From NCBI GenBank assembly GCA_002803225.1, contig NXFV01001423.1, positions 1-64,000 on the forward strand: DNA of 64,000 bases, read 5' to 3'. The position numbers and the translations under genes were made by a program. Positions 58,495 to 64,000 of the stretch are shown here, piece by piece (the stretch's first letter is position 1; the number at the start of each line of letters is the position of its first letter). The notes beneath the pieces are model-generated. The model searched no databases, had not been told where the DNA came from, and worked only from the letters and a program-made list of their open reading frames with translations. The stretch is from Gamarada debralockiae. Taxonomy: Eukaryota; Ascomycota; Leotiomycetes; Helotiales; Hyphodiscaceae.

Positions 58495-60769
58495 ATGGCT
58501 TCAACATCGCAAATTTATACTGGGTTGTGGATCAATCATTCACGGAGCACCTTACTTGGAGCTACGCTCACTTTGACTGATCGGGATGCAGCCTTCCTTC
58601 TCGCTCTCCTCGCCATAGTAGTCACGACTGCAGGTCACTCCTTTTGGAGGATCCTGAGCTACATTTCCCATCAAATTCGATCAAATAGAGGACCGAACGA
58701 TGCAATATTCTATCAACAGCAGGCGGTACTGAAAAACTCCGGCTCTGCACTTGACGCTGCCTGGAAGTTTTCCCGAGTATCGTTTGCCTGGCGGAAACAT
58801 TCGGAATGGTGGCAGTTTGGGCGGTCTCGCAATCTGTTTTTCATCGTGCTGGGATTATTTATCGCTGCAGTTTTCGCTGTCGCATCTATCTTCTCGTCGC
58901 AGGTTACAAAGTCAGCGGGGAACGAGGTCCTCATTTACAGCCCCAACTGTGGGTTCTGGGAATTCAACCCCACGTCACTCTTTCAGTGGGATTTGAAGAC
59001 CCTAAACGAAAGTATCACCTCTGCAAACTACGCTAATACTTGCTATGGTACTGGAAATGGCAATAGCCCCCTATGCAATACCTACGTCGTTCCTGAGGTA
59101 TGCGTATTTCCAATTCTTGTCATGACTTTGAAGAAAGATGTTCGGATTAATGTAAAGTCTTGGCCCCTGAGATATTTATTTTAGCAGGTCAAGGGAGTGG
59201 TTGTTGTCTCCGGGGGGTTGATATATTTCTCACTTCATAGCCCTTTCTCGAAAGATCAATGCTGACTTCAAACTTCCTAGATCCCTTGGGCCAGGAACCA
59301 AAATGCGTCCTGCCCCTTTGCTGAAGGAACTTGTTTATTGTCACCTACTGCGGCATATGAAATGGATACTGGTCCTATGGACTCCCACCGCATCCTTGGA
59401 ATAGATGCCGTCCCGTCCGAAAGAGTCACGCTTCGAAAAGTCGCAACCTGTGCACCACTCCACCTCAACCCATATGCAATTTCAGTTAATCAGACCATTG
59501 GTAGTAGCGACATCGTGGATGAATACATGCAGGTGGATATAGGAGAAATGTCCGGAGTTAACGGAAATTGGACGTATGAGTACGATACTCATGCTTCGTG
59601 GGTCAACATTGGTTACGATCTTCAGTGAGTAACCATTCCATGCTATCAAAATTTGACTTCTCTAATAGAATCCTTCCAGGACTATCGACGCTCAAGCCGG
59701 GTTTGCAGGAGCATGGACTCCTATTCCGGATTTTAATAGAACCGATGCGGATGTAGCAATATTCTTCTTCGCAGCAAATGGAGTCAGCTATACTTACCCC
59801 AATGGAGATCCAATTTTCGGCGCACAAGAAGAATACAACATTACGTACGGAGCGGATAACACGTCGGTTTCTCTGTTTCTTCCAAATTATTTGGTCACCT
59901 CACTTGGCTGCGTTGATCAATTTCAGATCTGCAACCCGAATAAAATCGGACTTACCGGCGAGGGCATGCTCTGTACCCCCCTCGGAGCAATCAGTGCACT
60001 TCCCGACGCAAGTGAGCAAATCGGATTAGACCCAATCCAATCCTCCATCGTAGAGACCATCGTTATCTCTCTGCGAGCCTCCAACATGTACTTATCTGTC
60101 TCCAGTCGTGGGTCCTCAGCTTTGAAAGCGCAAAATACGGTCTTCACGCTCACGCAAGTTGCGGAACTACCTGACAACCAATGGCAAGTCGAACTAGACG
60201 GTTGGTTTGCTGTCTCATTGGCATCTTTGCAGCAATATCTCTATGAGAAGGCTGTAGGTCCAACAGATGTTCTCGATGCTGGCGGTATTGTCAACACCCC
60301 CAAAGATGCTTTCGGCAGGGCGATCTGCGAACGTCAAATGATCCGCAACGTCAGCGGCTATCAAAATTTCAGCACACTCGGCGTCGCCATTGTCCTTATT
60401 CTCGGCTGCACAATAGTTATCTTGGGCTGGGTCATCGACATTATCGTTGGATACGTACAAAAATTACTGTTCAAGCGAAACTTTGCGCGACTGAGCTGGA
60501 TGTCCGATGGATACTTGCAGCTTCAAAGATTGGCGTATGAGGGGGCGGGTTATGATCATTGGGAGGGTTGTTCTGATGATGTACCAGTTGCGGGGGACGG
60601 AAGGGGCGAACGGAAGCAGTTGGGTGGACTGGATATTTGGAACCCGGAGCACCCACAGTTGGTCAGGTCACCCACTTATCCTACGAGCCAGATGTTTCAG
60701 GCGAGCCCACAAGACCCTGCTAAGATGGGGTTAATGGCTTATCAAAGTCCTGTAGTTGGAGAATACTGA
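58495..60769 (+). CDS. Membrane protein with large ectodomain, 3 exons
   Basis: Exons 58495-59097, 59281-59624 and 59680-60769 give 678 residues. Hydrophobic spans lie at about 33-52 (AAFLLALLAIVVTTA), 113-134 (NLFFIVLGLFIAAVF) and 570-597 (GVAIVLILGCTIVILGWVIDIIVGY). Between the second and third is a 430-residue region with many N-x-S/T sites and Cys residues (NCGFWEF, NTCYGTG, SCPFAEGTCLLS, CVDQFQICNP), as in extracellular domains. The tail (~80 residues) is cytosolic, Pro-rich and ends SPVVGEY. It resembles a family of fungal plasma-membrane proteins that I know only as uncharacterised. A receptor or sensor role is possible but not shown by any motif. Confidence 0.8.
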
Positions 60770-60870
60770 AGAAGTGCTCCAACTTTTGAATAAAATAACA
60801 TTGCAGGCTATCAATCCATATCCGGCTTCGGCATTGCATCCAATTATGTCTGTCAACTGTCTTCAGAAAA

Positions 60871-61911
60871 CTACCGCTTCCACTCTCCAGCGAGATTTGA
60901 CACGAAGCCTTCGTAAGATCTTGGCTCCCGGCCCAGGAAAGCGACTTGCTCGGCATACTCCTGATCATCCGGACCAAATCCATTCTCTCTTATACCTTCG
61001 TACATCTACAAGGATGGATAGTTAGCAGAGTCTGTATACTGAAGTAGAGGTCTTTCACTTACCAGACGGAGACCTCTGGCCCAAGCGGGGTCAAGCACAG
61101 ATCTGAAATGCTCCTCAAGTTCGTCGAGACCGGTGTCATCGATATGAGCGGACTTAATCGGTTTTCCCACCGCCTCTGTCCAAACGGTGGAAATGTCGTC
61201 TTCCTGTTTCTCATCAGCTCATTTCTCCTGTCGTCAAAACATTTCTCGCACTCACAGTATATCTCTTTCTCGAACCCAACATAATTTTCCTCCCATTCCA
61301 CGTCTTCCCCTGATCCAACACAGCAATCCTCACAGCATCCGCAATATCATCAGTTGAAACCCTACTCGCACCTTTCGTCCCAAGCGGTTCTGGATAAATC
61401 CCTCCCTTAAGAATCGCACCCTTCTGCCTCAAATCATTGTCAAGAAAAGCGTAGGTCCAAGTATCGTATAGGTGAAACCCCTCTCGCCACTCAATTCTCG
61501 CAACGTGACCTCAATCAGAGATTTGACAATACCATGAACTGCTTTCCACCCACGAAGTCCCAAAGAACTCCGATTAAAATATCCGCATGCGGAAAGGTAG
61601 ATGATGTGTTTCATGCTTGGCGTGCGCTGGAGTGCTGAGAAGATATTCATAGTGGTGAATAATTCGTCCATCCCGGTGAGGCAGAGGAAGACGGTGTCGA
61701 CACTGTGGGTTCTGAGTTGAGTCTCGACCCATTGCGGGTCTTGGATTGATCCTTCTACGACGGTGATTGAGTCGGATTTGGGAAGTGAGGAAGAGAGTCT
61801 GGCAGCATTGGTAGTTGGGAGGATGAGTTTTGTGGACTCGGTTGTGAGGAGGAGGGGGATGAGCTTTGAGCCAATGTGGCCTGACGCTGCTGTAATGAAT
61901 ACTGTTGGCAT
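60871..61911 (-). pseudogene. NmrA-like NAD(P)-binding protein with a frameshift
   Basis: The start MPTVFITAASGHIGSKLIPLL is an NmrA/SDR-type Rossmann entry, followed by VEGSIQDPQWVETQL, VDTVFLCLTGM and HIIYLSACGYF. At about 61433 the frame breaks (GPTLFLTMI-stop); one extra base would give GPTLFFDNDLRQKGAIL and run on through EPLGTKGASRVSTDDIADAVR..GRKIMLGS. Two clean introns follow (61204-61255 and 61006-61062), then RGLRLMYEGIRENGFGPDD and the stop at 60871-60873. The rest is free of stops over about 300 codons. So this is either a very young pseudogene or a sequencing indel in an intact gene. Such proteins sense NAD(P)/NAD(P)H or act as reductases; the partner is unknown. Confidence 0.75.
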
Positions 61912-62490
61912 GTTGATTGTCTGTTCTTAATTTCGATGGTCTTGATTTCCTGGTCGGTATTCTATGAAAACTGTGTGTCTTCGTCGCTTCGGAGCTGTCT
62001 ATTTGGGCATAATGGTGGCCTTTCAACCCTTCTTATATCTTTTCAGTCTCGATGCCAAGAGCGAGAGCGAAAGCAAAGCTGCAGTAAAACCGAGTATGGT
62101 GTAGTGGATATACGCATAGATTATGCACGTTGGATGTAAAATCATCCGATAAGGCTTTCGTATATTTCCGAATCCGGACGATCAGATTAAACAACGACGT
62201 AAGCTCTCATAATCTCTTTCTTTTGCGAAGGTGGTTCACAGTACTTGAAAAGGGAAAGTACTCCGGATGCTCCATGGATGCCCCGCGGATGCAGCGGTTA
62301 ATAAGCTTGAGATGCCTTTGCATACGCAAGGTCAAGTGATTCGGTTTTCGCGCTTGGGGCGCTTGATAACTTACTTTGAACTTCACTCCGTTTCTTGCCA
62401 GAGTCCTTTATCTGATCGATTAAAAAGTGCTTAATTTAGAAGTATATGGATGTTTATGAGTGCGCTCTGCGTTTTCTTGCTGTCTCTATG
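61912..62490. other. Promoter side of the NmrA gene, intergenic
   Basis: Short frames only. Nothing recognised apart from the start of the inverted-repeat element at the right edge. Confidence 0.4.
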
Positions 62491-63495
62491 CTGCGCACTG
62501 GGATCCCGTGGGACGGGATTTGACTTTTTGGTCCTATCCCATGGGATCCCGTCCCACCGGGGGTAGTCCCATCCCACGGGATCCCAATGGGATGCCAAGA
62601 TCCCACTTATTTACCACGTGCCAATTCATATGACTAGTATAACGATTAGTATAGGTTTATATCCCTTATTTATATGTTTCTTACTTCGCTTTTCTCTTGT
62701 TTTTAATTTTTCTTTCTATCTTTCTTTTATTTCACATGACTATATATCCTTTATTCCTCTCTTTATTTTTTTCGTCCTTTTCTTTATCCCTCTCTTTATC
62801 CTTTTCTTCATCTCTCTCTTTGTCCCTTTCTTCCTCTCTCTCCTTTCATTACTTCTCTTCGTATGTCTTAGAAGTTTAATTACTTGCGTAAAAGGCGAAA
62901 GTTAAAATCTTTCATTTGCTCGTTTATTCTAGTGTATTTTAACCCTATTTGAAGGCGTATGCTAGACTTAACTCTAGGCTTTATTAAGTATTAAACGCGA
63001 AATTAAACAAGTTAAATTTAGAATATAGTGCAGCTTCAGGCAAGTTCTGTTTCCTCTATTTCCTCTTAAATTCACAACATAATGACAACATTAAGTATTG
63101 GCCGCGCAACAGACGTCTCCTTCCCCATAGAAGAATAAAGTGATATATAAGCTTAACGCAAGCTTAGCATAAGCTTAGTGTATAAAGTAAGCCTCAGGTA
63201 TAGAAGTATCTAATACACAGCACGAAATCATGTGATATACAATAAAATCCTATAAGATAGAGTTAGTATTTGTTATTCTATCCTATAAGGTAAAGACCTT
63301 AAAGTATCTTATTTTATAAGATCCTATACTAAGAGCTATTATTTTAAGATATTTATATCATTTGCAAATTACATGACTAGTAGAGAATAGGATCCCATTC
63401 TTATCCCATCCCATGGGACGAAGGTCATAAGTAGTCCTGTCCCATGGGATCTCACTTTAGTCACATGGGACGGGATCCCGTGGGATAGTGCGCAG
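62491..63495. mobile_element. Non-autonomous element with inverted ends (MITE-like)
   Basis: The left end CTGCGCACT (62491) is matched by AGTGCGCAG (63487-63495) at the right. Inside each end, GGGATCCCGTGGGACGGGAT and its close variants recur in inverted and direct order (62500-62606 and 63389-63486). Flanks TCTCTATG and TCTAGTTG agree at 5 of 8 positions, a possible worn 8-bp target duplication as made by hAT elements. No transposase frame is present; the interior is A/T-rich with a pyrimidine tract. Confidence 0.6.
62690..62870 (+). repeat. CT-rich polypyrimidine tract
   Basis: About 180 bp made almost only of C and T (TTTCTTTC, CTCTCTTT, CCTTTTCTTC words). It makes long Phe/Ser/Leu frames that are compositional artefacts and may form triplex DNA. 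Confidence 0.8.
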
Positions 63496-64000
63496 TCTAG
63501 TTGTCTCATTGACCAAATGAAGTGCACGATAGTGTTCAACGAGCTTTTCACGGGGCCTTCAAGTGTATTGTGTTCATCAATACGACGAATTCATCAATTG
63601 GACGATATATACGAATTAGATGTCTGATTGGTCAATTAAACTATGGGATCCACCAATTTATGGGATCCATATAGTGATTGGTGGTGATATTGAAACACCT
63701 GATCAAGGATCATTACAACACACCCAACGTACTACTAAATATAAAGAAACAAATGCAACTGAAGTGGTTCCCGTCTCCTCCGACGTCTCCTACGTGCTTT
63801 ATCCCTCCTAGCCCTCGTGGTCCCTAGTTATTTTTGTTAAAAAATAAGACTTTTTTGACAATTCGTGTTGAACTTGCGACAATGAGCATGAACATTGGAC
63901 TGACGCTGCTTTCGAGGACAGCAAGGAAGAAACGTTGCGCGTAGATGCCTTGGTAGTTGGTGCAAACGGTAGTCAGGACAAGAGTAAGACCCCAGAGGGT
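63496..64000. other. No gene recognised
   Basis: The frame at 63620-63811 has no signature. The sequence ends at the window edge without a feature I can support. Confidence 0.35.

Noticed and set aside
62618..62905. Phe/Leu/Ser-rich frames that look like membrane helices
   Set aside because: They come from the polypyrimidine tract inside a mobile element.
1..64000. CRISPR arrays, operons, bacterial-type promoters
   Set aside because: Spliceosomal introns and fungal families throughout; no regularly spaced direct repeats with unique spacers.

Overview
The window looks like nuclear DNA of a filamentous ascomycete (Pezizomycotina). The evidence is short introns (about 45-180 nt, with GTAAGT/GTATGT-type donors and CTAAC/GCTAAT-like branch sites), a HET-domain gene, NLR-type NB-ARC/TPR relics, a relic of a DUF3435/FluG-like recombinase, and transition mutations of the kind made by repeat-induced point mutation (RIP). 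A helotialean (Leotiomycetes) host would fit, but the sequence alone does not prove it.

Layout. 1-20 kb is an accessory, repeat-rich region. It holds a decayed TPR tail of an NLR, three copies of an LTR-type repeat, an intact three-exon gene for a putative metalloprotein (HELAE motif and His-rich tail), a decayed NB-ARC gene, a DUF3435-like relic, an ankyrin gene with a damaged or unresolved 5' end, a two-exon HET gene and a broken Cys-rich gene. 22-32 kb is gene-dense core: an Ayg1-like hydrolase (six exons), a very long Ulp2-type SUMO protease (seven exons, minus strand) and cytochrome c oxidase subunit VI (four exons, minus). 33.8-35.9 kb holds two adjacent relics, an SDR and a Zn2Cys6 regulator. 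37-48 kb carries a disordered conserved protein, a fatty-acid elongase, a DNA-transposon relic, an amidohydrolase and ribosomal protein L4. 51-55.6 kb is a five-exon chromodomain plus HDA2/3-type gene. 56-61.9 kb has an F-box relic, a three-exon membrane protein and an NmrA-like gene with a frameshift. 62.5-63.5 kb is a roughly 1 kb element with inverted ends.

How the genes relate. Most intact genes are housekeeping or chromatin functions with no operon-like link. The chromodomain-HDA protein and the SUMO protease both belong to heterochromatin/SUMO biology, but their proximity may be chance. On the left arm, self/non-self recognition families (NLR, HET, ankyrin) sit among RIP-marked repeats, which is the usual setting for fast-evolving fungal gene families. 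Exon joins below were worked out by hand from frame and splice consensus and were not tested against transcripts.
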